This document shows positions 31,601-43,858 of a stretch of DNA of 64,000 nt, one piece after another. Numbering within the stretch: the stretch's first letter is position 1; each line of letters opens with the position of its first letter. The DNA is from Phellopilus nigrolimitatus. Lineage: Eukaryota > Basidiomycota > Agaricomycetes > Hymenochaetales > Hymenochaetaceae. A program made the position numbers and the translations under genes. Below the pieces are notes generated by a model. That model worked only from the letters and a program-made list of their open reading frames with translations, had not been told where the DNA came from and did not search any database. The stretch lies in assembly GCA_021029095.1 (NCBI GenBank), contig JAJOHG010000027.1, positions 186,001 through 250,000 on the forward strand. Reading direction: 5' to 3'.

Positions 31601-33064
31601 GGGCGTATAATGTGTGTTGTCTTTTGTTTTGGCTCTACTTTGAATATCTGACCTATCCAATCAAGCGATTTTGCTCCTCAAAAGGACCTCTTCTATTCTG
31701 CTGTCGAGCTCCTTGGCTCAATGGACGAAGAAGTCAGAAGCGCCGCCGCCTTCGCCACTGGTAATATTAAATTTAAATAGAGCGAAATTCCTTACTGACT
31801 CCCTTTTGACAGGGAACATCGCTATCGGTAACTTGCACCTTTTCCTACCTGCCATTGTGAAGTTGGTCCGGACGGATAAGGAGAAGCGTCTTCTGGCTCT
31901 CCATGCTCTTAAGGAGGTCAGTTCATGTATTTCCAGGGTACGATATCGGATCTGATATCTCTTCCTTCTTTTTTTCGCAGGTTGTAAGCAACTGTCCTTT
32001 GGGACAGCTGGAAAGCCTCGCAGAGACGATATGGGTTCCTTTGTTCCAAGACTCGGCGAACTCGGAGGAATCGACGAGGAATGTTGCGGCAGCGTGCCTT
32101 GGCAAGTTGACCACTACGAACCCCTCGCGATACTTGCCTCAACTGCAGGTGAGTATCCTTGCTATGCATATGACAATAACAATGTCTAAAAAACCCTCAA
32201 GGCTCGTATCCACGATGAGGATCCGGCCGCAAGAGCAACAGTCATCGCTGCCATCCGGTACACCTTCGCAGACTCGCAGCACTCGTATAACGAGCTACTG
32301 TCCGCCCTTGTTCCGGACTTCCTGTCTGCTATGGTCGACGACGATTTGGTACGTCCGTCTGATCGTCTTTACCGAATGACCCTAATGCCATACTTTGAAG
32401 ACGGTCCGGCGACTCGCCATATCTGCGCTTAACTCTGCCGCACGGCATAAGCCTCAGTTGATCCGCGATCAACTCAATGTTCTCCTGCTCAACTTATACA
32501 AGGAGACGCACGTGAGGCCGGAACTGATTCGGACCGTGCAGATGGGACCGTGGACGCACAGGGTCGACGATGGTCTCGAAGCACGCAAGGCCGCATACGA
32601 GACGATGTACACTCTCGTATGTATCTCCTCCTAAACTTTATTGTTGATGGCTTAATCGTCCGTGTCTCTCCTCATAGCTTGACACCTGCCTCTCGAAGCT
32701 CGATCTGCACGAGTTTCTCGGCCGTGTCGTCGTCGGGCTATCTGACGATTCGGACGAGGTCAAGGTGCTTGCGCACATGATGCTCTTCCGACTCTCGGGC
32801 GTCGCGCCGACGGCGCTCGCACAGCGACTTGACGAGATCACGCCGCACCTCGAGAAGACGATGAAGGGCCCCGCGGTGACGAAGGACACGGTGAAGCAGG
32901 ACCTCGAGCGTACGGCGGAGCTGCAACGAAGCACGTTGCGCGCGGTCGCGGCGCTGCACAAGTGCACGCCGTCAGGCGTATCGGCGCGTTTCGATGGTTT
33001 CGTCGAGGAAATACAGCGGGGCCAGTGGGGCCCGGAGTTCAAAGAACTTAACAGCAGGCCGTAA
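28647..33064 (+). CDS. CAND1: CAND1 (TIP120), cullin-associated NEDD8-dissociated protein
   Basis: CAND1 wraps around un-neddylated cullin-RBX1 and exchanges F-box/SKP1 or other adaptors. The HEAT-repeat protein begins MTKAYLMNSLIEK (exon 28647-28685). Conserved blocks in order: DLMSEIRQDS, VKCLGVLIKIV, ALKTITAELP, LLGHSRPAVRKRAI, DDELREFALQALEVFVLRCP, an acidic stretch at about 29870-29950, SYKIRRSATKLLAALI, LKSQVPSLAKALFSQLRG, then YANVAKCIGTVVR, LLVLGEVGRI, RNVAAACLGKLTT, TVRRLAISALNSAARHKP, ELIRTVQMGPWTHRVDDGLE and LDTCLSKLDLHEFL. All exons join in frame. Intron 1 (28686-28743) is GC-AG (GCAAGT). The largest exon spans about 29339-31002. The length, near 1,220 residues, matches the family. 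Confidence 0.95.
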
Positions 33065-33230
33065 ACAATGCACATAGAAGTACAATCGCCCTTACTCTGT
33101 TGTAGCACAACTCATACTGAAATATCTACTGATTAACCAAATGCAATTCTTACTTTGTAATACAAGAATATTTAAAACATGATAACTGTTGGCTGGCATC
33201 TATCCTATAGAGTTCGAACATTGTAGAATT

Positions 33231-35505
33231 TCACCCAAAGAAACTATAAATACGCTTCGCAATTTCTGAACCTGCGCGTTTCCTTTCTTCGGTGGCCGCC
33301 CCGCCACCTAACACAGATTTATTCTCTATGGCTCTGCGCCCAAGGTAGGGCATGACTTCGGCGAGGGCTCCATATGGAACGTATCTAATGAACATCATCA
33401 TCAGTTTGCCGGAGGAATCGGCGAAACTTCAATGTGCCTACTTGATAACGAAAGGGTCTGCGGATCGAGTACGGTCGACCAGTGAATTCGTCAATGTATC
33501 CATCATACCTATATACATGCATTGTTAGCTTCCTAGCACCCGCACATACGACGTGATACACACCATAAAGCTGTCCAAGCGTCACGCGCTCCGCAACGTC
33601 CTCCCCAATACGCACAACCTCGCCTCCGCCGCCCACGCGCTCGCGAGTCGCGGCCCCGACGCGGACGAGTTCTTCCAGAATCAGTTCGCAGCTCCGCCAG
33701 TTATGCGTCCCAAACAAAACGCCGAGCCTCGGTTTCCGCGTTGCGCTGTCCTCTCTCCCCTCTTTACTTGACTCTGCGATAGCGCGCAGATCATCGCCCA
33801 CGCGCCCGATCAGCATGCGCACACAGTCATCGTAACATGCATCCGTTTCGGCCTTGTTCAGCCAGACGGGCGGGAGTGTGTTAGGGGAAATCGAGAGCGA
33901 TTTGCCTGGTTTGCAGTCACTGGCATCTTGCCTCCCGATATGATGCGCCTCGACCTCTTGCGGATGATACGCGCCGCGCACGAGCTTGACGCCCAGCGAA
34001 AATTTCCCCTCTTCCGCAGCAAGTAATGATTGCGCGACGTGATCCCGAGTTCTAGGAGAATGTATAGGTAAACTAGCATAGAATAAATAGATGTCAGCCG
34101 TACCTCCGCAAGTATGCCTGGAATGTACCGTAAATAAGAGGCTGCACTGAGCTTATCTCGTGTTCCCTTGAGGCTGATGACCACGAGATCGCGCCTATCG
34201 CACGAGCAAGTGGAGAAGGACGTGCAGGAAGCCTGTTAAATTCGCGCATGAGAGCGAGCTGGTATGCGTCTATGGCAGGCTTTTCTTAGCGTCGTCAGCA
34301 AATGATAGAGCGCGATAATTAGCCGTTGAGGATATACCTGATAGAAGCTAAATTGCAGGTTTATAAAATTTCAACGGCAGAGTAACGAAAGACGAGACGA
34401 ACCTATATTCCGCGTCGATGATAATCCTAACTCCTCGCTCGCTTGCACGCCGGCCTATCCTAAACAAGTCCTCCTTCAGCTCTTTCAGAGCTGTGATATC
34501 TTCTTTAGTTAGGGAGGACTCGGGCGACTTCGAAGGATCCAAAATATCGAGTACGCCGAGGTCAGCGGGATGAGGGGTACCGGGAAAGCAGACCAAGTGA
34601 GATGCGGGAGTCTTGCTTTTCACGATATGCGAGGACAAGTTAATGAGCGCTTGCGCATCTGGAAGAAGAGCAGTCTACAAAGCGTTAAACACTATCAGAC
34701 AAAGCTGATTTGAGATGTACCATCTTAACCGCGACCCATGTTCTCCGTCCAATCATCACATCACTCCCAGCTTTAGTCCGTCTTCGATCCTCAAAATCTG
34801 CAGCAATGTCGATGCTCCGAATCATTTCATCCACCATTTGTTTATAATGAGGCGGGCCGCTCTCCTTTGGCCCATAAGCCTTGCGCTTTCCTGCTGCTTC
34901 ATGCTCGTCCACCTCAACGCTGTACGCAAGAAGAACACCCTTGTTCTCTGAACGCAGATATTCGAGGAGAGGGATGGAGCCTTGAGATGTCTCTGCTCCG
35001 ACAAACTATTGTTTGTTGTTGTGATACGGAGGTCTCGTTTATCAGTGGCAGGTTAAGCCTTGAGGGCTGACAATGCAAATACCTGAGAGAAGAACGTCGC
35101 TCGTACAATCGCCTCCGTTATTTGCTTTATTCCAGGGACGGAAAATAAGGCGGATAGAATCGTCGGAGAGTAGTCGATGACTACAGGAAGCGAGCACAAG
35201 GAGTATACGACGTACGACCTAAGCAGCGTCGTCAGAGGAGTCTGTCTCCTATGATTAACTTCTCGAACATCATCTTCCGCATCAGCTCGCACGGGCTTCC
35301 ACAGGTGAATGAGTGCCGAGTATCCCAGTACACCAGACAGGGCGAGAGTGCTTAGACGAATGGCTTTGGACCTGGTATAAGCACCGCGTCCAGTCGTCGA
35401 CGCCGAGTTTAGCGAGCGTCGTAGAGGAGGCAAACTACTTGTCCCTTGAGACAAACGAGCCAGACCCGTACCTGCTGAGAGTCTACGGTGCACGACAGAG
35501 AACAT
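33231..35505 (-). CDS. PUT1: Proline dehydrogenase, mitochondrial (PUT1)
   Basis: This FAD enzyme oxidises proline to pyrroline-5-carboxylate at the inner mitochondrial membrane. ATG 35505 begins with an Arg/Ser-rich, acid-free presequence (MFSVVHRRLSAGTGLARLSQ), followed by a hydrophobic segment. Family blocks: ATFFSQ/FVGAETSQ, NKGVLLAYSVEVDEHEA, IIIDAEY, GVKLVRGAYHPQE, LGVLFGTHNWRSCELILEEL, QLYGMMDTLTNSL, PFVIKYVPYGALAEVMPYL and GRRAIENKSVL. The last exon ends with the stop at 33231-33233. Introns of about 50-70 nt lie near 35060, 34660, 34370, 34060, 33500 and 33420. It is divergent from BCP1 (371 bp apart) and convergent with CAND1 (166 bp apart). Confidence 0.93.
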
Positions 35506-35876
35506 GATAGACAGCAGACAACAAGACAGTTCAAGAGACAGTTTTGAGTACCAACATTCGGATCCTATCCACCCGAATTATAATAAGCCAGCCTCAATGT
35601 AGACATCCTACTGGATAACGAGGTCCGCTTGTCTTATCTCGGTCAACAATCACCCAGGATTAACCAGCGTGTTTTCCCGCTATACGTAGATGCGCATGCG
35701 TGATAGCACATGCAAGGATAAGCTGAGGATAAGAGTGGAAGGTCCGGGCGGCCACCCGGCTAAGTTCCTGAAGTCGCGGAGCTCGGAACCTGCACTTCGG
35801 AGCTCTAAATAGTCGGAGGCTGCCATGATCTGCCGAGCAATTCTTCTCGCCAACTTTTATTGCATCGACGGCGACA
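35506..35876. promoter_or_regulatory. Shared divergent promoter region PUT1 / BCP1
   Basis: These 371 bp separate the two start codons and must hold both promoters. No TATA box is clear close to either start. Confidence 0.5.
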
Positions 35877-37000
35877 ATGTCCAAGCGAAAACAAACCAAG
35901 GACGACGACGATGAGGGTAACAATAGTGATGTCGTGAGTCTATCTCGCCTTGGAATCATATAAAAATCTCATTGAGACCCAGTAGAGCCTAATAGACGTC
36001 GATTTCGAGTTCTTTGACCCCAACCCGGCGGTCGACTACCTCGCCCTCAAGCGGTTGCTCATCCAGCTGTTCCAGTCTGACGCTGATTTATTCGCACTCC
36101 ATGAGCTCGCAGATCTCATCCTTTCGCAGCCCCTGCTGGGTACGACGGTGAAGACGGACGGAATAGAGAGCGATCCGTACGCGTATCTGAGCGTGCTGAA
36201 TATGCACGTCCACCAGGTACGTCCGGTCTACGCGCTTTTTCTTTTTCTTACTTTCCCTTTAATAATGTTCTCATGTTATTTTATTTGAGAGCAGAGTCAT
36301 GCGTCAATAAAGGCACTGGCAAACTATGTACTTGCTAAATCGGCCGCGCATACTACCCTCCATGCTGCGTTGCAAGCCCTTCTGGGTCCTGCAGGCCTGC
36401 AGTCTTCAAATCACGTTGCGTTCATATTCAGTGAACGCCTAATCAATATGCCGGTTCAGGTTGTGCCTCCAATGTACCGTATGCTAGCAGACGAGATCAA
36501 GTGGGCCAACGACGAAGTGCGTGAAATTTGTGACACAATAATGTCCTTCTTCTCTGCAGGTTTTGATATTGTCACCGCAGAAAGAACCATACACGTTCAC
36601 ACACTACCTCATCCTAACGCGAACGTACCGTCTAACATCTGCGCAAGCTGCGGAGCTCGAAGAGTCCGCGCAGCGACCCTCGAAGCGACATAAGAACAAG
36701 CTCCCACCGCCCTATATCAATGCCGGCGGGCAGCGGATCTGCGACGTACTCCTTTCACCCAGAGGACGAGTGCATTCAAAAAGCGCGTCAATTCGTTTCC
36801 CTTATATAGCTACTTCAACTTAACATGTTATCTTTTGTCTGATACAGTACGCAACGTTCACGTTGGACTACCCTCTCACGACCCAAGCTCCCCGAGAAGA
36901 AGATGCATTCGGGCTTGACATGGGCGGCCGGATGATGCTCGTCCCCGCAGAGAGCTTTCAGACTATGATTGACGATATGGGCGCTGCGTATGCTGTATGA
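35877..37000 (+). CDS. BCP1: BCP1/BCCIP family protein (one frameshift)
   Basis: Yeast Bcp1 is a nuclear chaperone and export factor for Mss4 and ribosomal protein Rpl23; the human relative is BCCIP. The acidic start (MSKRKQTKDDDDEGNNSD) is followed by FEFFDPNPAVDYLALKRLL, LADLILSQPLLGTTVKTDG, YLSVLNMH, an exon with FSERLINMPVQVVPPMYRML, then PYTFTHYLILTRTYR and the end MLVPAESFQTMIDDM. Introns are near 35936-35983, 36217-36295, about 36520-36581 and 36787-36846. One extra G in GGG (36728-36730) shifts the frame between YINAGG and YSFHPEDE; removing it restores the family sequence. The stop is at 36998-37000. Confidence 0.88.
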
Positions 37001-37788
37001 AGCCGAGGACTTTCCGTGTTAGTGTACGGATCCGTTTGCAGTGTGTACTACCATTATGCGTGGTGTTGAGTATTGTAAGTGCATACGGTGTCTTTTGAAT
37101 TATAGCGGCTGCATCTTTGTTCTGTTTTTGTTTTGCTGAAGCTCGACTTAGCATCACGTCAGCAACTTTTCTGTGAGCTCAGATGAGAGTGCTGCCTTGA
37201 GCCGCGGAAAATCTACCTCTGAGGAGGCACGGCTCTTTTCTGGAATTGTTTACTAACCCATCGAGTACAAGTCTGCTCGAAGGTAACGGAAGTAAAACGG
37301 AACTATGTAACGAACTATGGTCGAATGAGATTCCGTTTAGTTCACGAAACTGTTGAACGAACGGAACTTAGCGTCCTCTGCGGGGTGGGGGTCGTTCTTG
37401 GGAGCTTCAACATGAGTTCGAAGAAGAATCGGCCTTCCTTCGGTGCTGTTCATGCCTCCAGGTCCAAGTCTTATAGCCTGCGTGTACGGTAGGACGTAAA
37501 GTCATGGAGACATAAGGTTCTCTAGTTTGAGCGCGGTAAGTTGAGCTCTAAACAGCGATTTTCCAGTATGTGCAATCGGTTCCTCGCAGCAAATAAAAAT
37601 AATGCTGCAGATTTCACTTAGTTGGACGAGGAGCCCGAAAGGAGTCCGATCGCCCGACGCGCGTAAAATACAAACCCCGCACAGCGCGCAGGATTTGCGT
37701 CTCAATTCAGGCTGACTCATTTATACAACTCTGCCTCTGGCCTGAGGCAACTAGATTTAGCATATTCTGGCTTCAAACCACCATCATC
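37001..37788. other. Intergenic between BCP1 and F-box gene
   Basis: Short repeated words (GGAACTATG, CGAACTATGG, GAACGAACGGAAC) cluster at 37290-37370. No gene is seen. Confidence 0.5.
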
Positions 37789-38943
37789 ATGGACTCCTGC
37801 TCTACAGAGGTTGTCGCTCATATCCTCGAATTTGCCTGCGAAGGACCCGACGGTGGGCGGACAGCGCGACGACTCGGGCTCGTCTCCAAATACCTTCGCG
37901 AGCTCGCAGAGCCGTTCGAGTTCCGTGCTCTAGAAGTAACTGGTACGGCGATGATCGAAAATGCTGTCGACAGACTGCAAAATGCAGATGCATATTTCAA
38001 GGCGCGCGGCAGAGCGAACCTAGGTGTCCGTCACCTAATTCTCTGTGACTATACGAGGGAGCACGCGCGGATGATGGGCACATCAATCGCGGAGGGCCTT
38101 CGATTCGAGCATACTTCGGTCGGTCAAGACATCGCGAAGGAGTACATCATCAACAAGCATCGTTTCTGGGAGCCAGCCGCTCATATCCTCGCTCTCGCAG
38201 CACCCTCACTCTTGTCGCTCTCCATCCTTGCCTTCCACTCACTCGAAGCTGACAGGGAAGGCCGTTTCTCGTCAAACTCACTCTACGGAAATGGCACAAG
38301 CGGTATCATGGGAGCACTTTCCGGCGTGCACTTTTCCCTCCTGACCGACCTCACCATCAAGCACGACCTAAGACTTGGATTCAACGCATACCTCAGGGAT
38401 ACATGGGTTCCACCGACAATGCCTTCTCTGCGACGCCTGTCGGTAATCAGCGACTGGTACACCTCGTTCTACAATGACTTGGCCAGTGTTTGTCCAATCC
38501 TTCTGGATATGCACGCTAAATACCCATTGCTCGAACATCTCTTCCTTCGCGACAACCAGTTCGGTGGCGACATCGAGAGACTCGTGGCTGTTCTCTGTGG
38601 GCGGATGAGGCATGACCCAGAATCGCACGAAACTCCTTCGTCCGCCGAGCATCTCATGTTCGGAACTCTTCCCGGAAATCTACGTTCGGTGACACTGAAA
38701 TTTGGCCCCATGCCTGCAGAATACACTGCGACCACCTTACGCTTTTCCAATAGTCAGGGTGGCTTTGACTTTGTGGAGGACGGAACGCCGCTTTCTATGC
38801 GCAAGCAATTCGAACGACTGAAGTCCGCGCTCGAGGCGCATCCAATAGATGGGTTATCGCTTATCCCTCCTGATGCAACATTCAATCTACAAGGCGAGGG
38901 AGAGTTTGATGGTTTGCATGACGAATGGCTCAAACGTCAATGA
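37789..38943 (+). CDS. F-box-like protein, intronless
   Basis: This is one uninterrupted frame of 384 codons from ATG 37789 to a stop at 38941-38943. The N-terminus (EVVAHILEFAC, RLGLVSKYLRELAEPFEF) fits the short F-box pattern of mushroom F-box/LRR-like proteins. The rest has Leu-rich segments (LLSLSILAFHSL, PSLRRLSVISDW, YPLLEHLFLRDN) like degenerate leucine-rich repeats. Such proteins act as substrate adaptors of SCF ubiquitin ligases; the substrate is unknown. The lack of introns is unusual beside its intron-rich neighbours but common in this expanded family. Confidence 0.75.
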   Translation: MDSCSTEVVAHILEFACEGPDGGRTARRLGLVSKYLRELAEPFEFRALEVTGTAMIENAVDRLQNADAYFKARGRANLGVRHLILCDYTREHARMMGTSIAEGLRFEHTSVGQDIAKEYIINKHRFWEPAAHILALAAPSLLSLSILAFHSLEADREGRFSSNSLYGNGTSGIMGALSGVHFSLLTDLTIKHDLRLGFNAYLRDTWVPPTMPSLRRLSVISDWYTSFYNDLASVCPILLDMHAKYPLLEHLFLRDNQFGGDIERLVAVLCGRMRHDPESHETPSSAEHLMFGTLPGNLRSVTLKFGPMPAEYTATTLRFSNSQGGFDFVEDGTPLSMRKQFERLKSALEAHPIDGLSLIPPDATFNLQGEGEFDGLHDEWLKRQ

Positions 38944-39705
38944 GACTCAAATCACCGAGTTTTACTCCATGCACTCGTATTAATCCTCCTGTCAGTCACT
39001 CTCCATACATCCTTCGTATCGCGAATGTGGTGCTGATCTCTAGTACTTCGGATAGAACTCTTTTTTATTATCTTCTAGGGTCATTGAGCCTCAATATCTC
39101 CCGGTTAATGTTGGCCAGCTCAAGCATTGTGTATCCAATATGTACAACGTTAATAATTTGCACTTTTCAGACACATGATTTTATATCTCCTCACCTCATG
39201 TTTATTTATTTTGACCTATCAATATGTAGACGTCCTGAGTGTCATAGTATGTACTATACATGTATATGCTAGAAGTCGGACGTTGTATAGGGCCGCTGAA
39301 CGGCATTATAATCTGCACACGTCCATAATCTACCTCGCTCGAATCTGCCTGAAGGGAATAGTCTCCGAACTTGAAGTTTTGATAATTTATGTAATTATTT
39401 ACTTGTGCATGGTCCCAGAGCCTGCAAATACATGTATCCTTCAGCGGATCCTACTCTACCCCATCAGGATAGGTAAATAGGAGTCCAATTTCAGGTAGGT
39501 ACTCATCACACAAGTACACTATCCTTCGGAGACTGGTCTGCGATTGGCAAGAAATATTGAATGACAACTGCAGTAACCGCATCCATAAAAGGCATCCGGT
39601 GGCGCGACGACACACAGTTGGCGGTGACGGCGGGCTGTGCTGAACAGGCTCAGCGGGCGCTCACTGTGTCGGTGTTGGAGGCCCGCAGCTCTGACAACGA
39701 CTACG
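38944..39705. other. Intergenic between F-box and oxygenase genes
   Basis: AT-rich, with no coding signal. The promoter of the oxygenase gene is expected near 39500-39700. Confidence 0.5.
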
Positions 39706-40902
39706 ATGACCCAGGCTACGAAATACGCACCTCCAACATACCCCCCGCCGAAGACTCCGCTTTTAAAGTCGTTGTCGCCGTCGGCCAACTACCAGATCGA
39801 CCTTGAGCTCCTCGCTCATCAGGGCTGGACGTCTTTGCCCATACGCGACTCCGTCTCTGACCCGTTGTACTCAGCTTTCTCCGAGCTCTTTTCGGCATCC
39901 GCTCAGTTCTTTTCTCTCCCTGAAGATGAAAGGCTGAAGTATCGAATCACGCCGCGAGGCGACTTCCAGCAGTCAGAGGAGGGGTACTCGCACGTCCCAG
40001 GCGAGAAGAGTATGATAACCCTGCGTAAAACGGAAACTACTCCCTCTGAATTCGAGCTCCGCGCTAAGGCTGAGGCCGCCTGGCGCGCGAGCGGGGACGT
40101 GATGCGGGATATGCTGATCGCGATCGAGGAGAGTCTTGGCATGGCACCGGGTGCGCTCGTGCGCACGGCGGACGCGCAGCTTGCACTCCCTCAGGAAGGC
40201 GCAAAAAACGTCGCGACGCTCATGCGCATGTTCCGCTACGAGCGCCCGCCGGCGACTGCAGAGCCGGAGTCGCGCATTGTCGCGGAGTCGCACAAGGACC
40301 TCGGGCTGCTGTCGCTCGTCGTCGGACACTCGCCCGGTCTCGAATGCTGGAACGCAGCCGGCGAGTGCTGGGTCTCGTGCGAAGACGCGTCCCGCGGCCA
40401 GCTGAATGCGACAGTCCTCGTTGGCCAGACGCTTGCCAAGTTCACCAACTGGCGTTACGCAGCCGGGCGGCACCGGGTCTTCGTGCACCCAGGTCTCAGT
40501 CCACAAGAATCAAATGAGGCAGCCCCCGACGCTCTTACGAACCCAGCCTTCCGCTTCTCCCTCGTGCATGCGCTGCGTGCGCACCTCCCCGTGCTCGTTT
40601 CTCATACGGACTTTGAGACGGCTGTTACGGGCGCTTACGCACCGGCGGCGCAGTTCATTGACACTCCCGTGTTAGATATCTACCGGGCGATCAGCAATGC
40701 ACACTGGAACGTAAACATCACAGTCGAGGAACGGCGGCGGCAGGAGCGAGCTTTGCATGAGCGAGCCTTGAAGGGGGCCGCGGGAAAGGACGACGCGGGT
40801 GCTGCCAATGGCTCTGACATCAAAGAGAGTTCAGGAGTGAGTTTACGATTATCGAAGTTCAAAACACTCTTCCGGCGTAAACAGGAGTCTGTCGCTATTT
40901 AA
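39706..40902 (+). CDS. 2-oxoglutarate/Fe(II)-dependent oxygenase (isopenicillin N synthase-like)
   Basis: Single exon of 398 residues from ATG 39706; the frame is open further upstream but has no ATG. The Fe(II) triad is H196-x-D198 (ESHKDLGLL) and H256 (GRHRVFVHP). The co-substrate motif R283-x-S285 (FRFS) follows. The N-terminal DIOX_N-like region contains SASAQFFSLPEDERLKY. This family hydroxylates or desaturates small molecules; the substrate cannot be read from the sequence. The basic C-terminal tail is poorly conserved. The gene is convergent with a flavin monooxygenase, but nothing else suggests a biosynthetic cluster. Confidence 0.85.
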   Translation: MTQATKYAPPTYPPPKTPLLKSLSPSANYQIDLELLAHQGWTSLPIRDSVSDPLYSAFSELFSASAQFFSLPEDERLKYRITPRGDFQQSEEGYSHVPGEKSMITLRKTETTPSEFELRAKAEAAWRASGDVMRDMLIAIEESLGMAPGALVRTADAQLALPQEGAKNVATLMRMFRYERPPATAEPESRIVAESHKDLGLLSLVVGHSPGLECWNAAGECWVSCEDASRGQLNATVLVGQTLAKFTNWRYAAGRHRVFVHPGLSPQESNEAAPDALTNPAFRFSLVHALRAHLPVLVSHTDFETAVTGAYAPAAQFIDTPVLDIYRAISNAHWNVNITVEERRRQERALHERALKGAAGKDDAGAANGSDIKESSGVSLRLSKFKTLFRRKQESVAI

Positions 40903-41327
40903 CTCAACCGGTTGTCCTTGGTCAATCATCTTTATTTTGGGTTTATTTTTGTGGGAACCCTTTAAATTCTGAAATTAGCTCAGTTACACGGTGTAGGTAG
41001 ATAAATTGGCCTTGTATGGGAGTTTTTCTTTTGAAACAGCCACAAGTATTTACAATGTGTAGTCTTACAAACATACTATGTACGACGTATTTTCTTCCCC
41101 GTGACATTTAGCTCACGCCAAAAGCATGCCATTGACATTTTAGCAACGCATATAAGCCCCTAATCGATGCGACCATCGTTTCAAAACTCATATACACAAA
41201 CTGTGAAAACTCGCAAGTAATCTGTACTGTCACTCTGAATGGTCAAGAAGCGCGTCCTAAAAGGTGAGTTAGCTTACTACCACAGTTTCGCAAAGCGGCC
41301 GCTGCCAATTTTCTAACCAAGTTTCGT
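40903..41327. other. Intergenic: convergent 3' regions of oxygenase and flavin monooxygenase
   Basis: AT-rich, with no coding signal. Confidence 0.55.
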
Positions 41328-43858
41328 TCACTTGGTGTAGCGTTCCCCATGTACATGTTCCTCTTGAGCTTTGATCTCTGTATTGCGTTAGTATTCACAC
41401 GCCCCGAAGCACAACAAAGCAAAAAAAGACTCACGAAGAGCGACGTGTTTCGAATGGAATCGGCTCATCGCAAGATTGCCTTAGAGTTGAGAAGTATTGA
41501 GTATACGACGGACATCACGGCTCTCGTTAGCTTACCCATCATGAAATAAATTCCAGGCAAGCCGGACCACCGCCAGGTAGCATAGTTTTCCCCTTCCTCG
41601 TCAAGACCCCATATTTGTTTCACTCTACCCGCGACATCTTCACCTGCCAGTTGCGCAAGGATTCCCTTCACGTCTCCGTACCTACATCAGCGGCCAAGTA
41701 AGAATGAAACATGGAATCAAATGTGGATCAGGCGAGCACGCATACCCTGTGGCAAAAATCACGACGTCAGCAGGAATCTCGGCCCCATCTTCGAAAATTA
41801 TCGCGTCCTTCGAGAAATGAGAGATCGCGCTGTCGCTCTTGAGCTTTATCTTGCCGTCGACGATAAGCTGGCTAGCCCCGACATCTAAAACATAAATTGT
41901 TAGCCTCAGTGTGCGGTATATAGCGAAGAGCGAAAAGTCGGTCACCTAAATAATATCCACCACCGCGGGTCCTTGCTAACGTGATGAGCCCCGACCCCTC
42001 GATTCCAAAGTTTAACTTAAACCCCCGCTTCTTCAATCCGTCCAGGAGTTCTCTATCGGAAAGACAACAACGTTGCATTCAGAAAAAAAAGCAGGGCGCA
42101 GTAATGAAAAATCATACTTGTCGTCCTCTGCAACATCCTTGACTACTCGCTGATGCACAAGAAGAATGAGATTGCTTGGATAAGATGCGAATATACGATC
42201 TGCGATGTCGGTCGGAGGTGCACGTCTTCGCCCCAGTAGAGGCCTGCATCATACTGGTCAAAATACTCTACGACAATGGAAAAGAAGTACAACACGAGCC
42301 TTGCATGAGCTTTGGCATGCCATACTTATTTGACATGATGTACGTTGAACTTCTCTGATAAATCGTGACATCTAGTAACGGAGGAGGATCATCTTAGCAA
42401 TGACTTTAAGTATAGATGTCCATACTGACCGACGCCGTGGTTGTAATAGTCATGAGCTATGTCGTGAGCTGCAACAGAAACCGCGTCAGTTGATTCTCAG
42501 TTACTGAAGAGAGTAAAGCTCACCAGAGGTTGCAGCGCCTATAATTACAACCTTTTTTCCAACGTGGTTTCGCGCACTTTTATGCTTAGTAGAATGGATT
42601 ATTTCCCCTTTAAACTTATCCTACACTGGACGTTAGATTCGCCATCATAGACGTCATCATTTGGTAATCCCTCACCATTCCAGAGTATGTAGGAAATTTC
42701 GCAGCACCGCCTCCAAGACCTGTTGCAAAGACAACGTGGCGCGGCTTGAACGTACGAGTAGATCCGTCACTTCGTTCGACAGTTACTTTCCAGCCATTCG
42801 CGGAGGAATGCTGCTCCAGCTTAGTGACAGTTGAACTAAGCCAGATGTCTATTTCCATCGATTTCGCGTACGATTCTAACCAATCTGCGAGCTAAGAGGA
42901 CATTAGATCTTTCCACATTGACTTGATATTTAGAACACGAACCTTAGCCGCTGGCGTCCAGATTGGCCAGGTCGCTGGGAACCTAAAGCGAAGACTTTAA
43001 TATACTCACTCGCATATTTGCAAGAATATAGATTGTAAAAGAATCACGTACGAAATATAAGGCATGTGGTCATACCCTACAATTGTCTTGTATTGTTAGC
43101 AAATTCATTACTAAGTTTTCGTTTTGGCTTACAGACAGGATCGTGCAGGCACAACGCTTCGTAGCGGCCCCGCCACTGGTCACCAACTCTTGCATTTTTC
43201 TCGATGACAAGCGTGGGCACATCGAGAACCTTTAAACGTGCCGCGACATCAAGACCGCTCTGCCCCCCGCCTATGAGAATCACGGCTGGTTCCCTGTCTT
43301 CGAAGCTAGTCTCACGTCTGCGCTTCTCTGCCCACATTCCATGATCTGTAAAGGGATTTCGATGGGCACCAGAACGTTCAGGGAACCCCTTGAGCTCCTC
43401 AAGATTCGTGTAGACTACGTGGCCTTTCCAGTCACCAGACGATGTGGGAACGATACGGAATATGCCCGAACCAAGTCCAACTTTCGTCTCAAATGTGAAC
43501 ATGCCTTGAATCCATGCGATATCCGGATACGGTTGCTGCAACATCACTGATCCCTCGTTGAGCTGGAGTTTTGAGAGTCCAGCCGTCGGGAGCAAATCTT
43601 GCAGGAACTGCTTAACTGATCGGGAGCCTTCAAAAGTCCGGAAGTCCCAGGTTAACGCCAACATGTCTCGCCAGAACGCGTCTTCAAGCAGAAGGTCGGT
43701 GATCGCAGAAGCATCTTCCGCTTCTACAAATTTGCGAAGGCTGCAAACCATTCGGAAACAACGCCTTTTACATCCAGGTGTTCTGGCAGTTTTGCGCCGA
43801 GCCTGTCGAGTGTCGGAAGCGAGCGCTGCGAAAGAGAGACATTGTCATCTCCAGCCAT
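41328..43858 (-). CDS. FAD/NADPH-dependent monooxygenase (FMO-like), one frameshift
   Basis: The N-terminal part (from ATG 43858) resembles a SnoaL/NTF2-like domain (DAFWRDMLALTWDFRTFEG). Next come the Rossmann motif VILIGGGQSGLDVAARLK, RYEALCLHDP, a second nucleotide-binding motif KKVVIIGAATSAHDIAHDYY, the ATG motif VVIFATGY, and a conserved end with GLPGIYFMMGNLAMSRFHSKHVALQIKA. The stop is at 41328-41330. Many short introns are present; the last two join at FMMG/NLAMSRF and VAL/QIKA. One A appears to be missing near 43738, where AFAKFVEAED is expected. The junction near 42240 (LYWGED to PPTDIADRIF) is also not clean. The substrate is unknown; the fold matches class B flavin monooxygenases. 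Confidence 0.82.

Noticed and set aside
39706..43858. Possible secondary-metabolite cluster (oxygenase plus flavin monooxygenase)
   Set aside because: Only two tailoring-type enzymes in convergent orientation, with no core synthase, transporter or regulator beside them.
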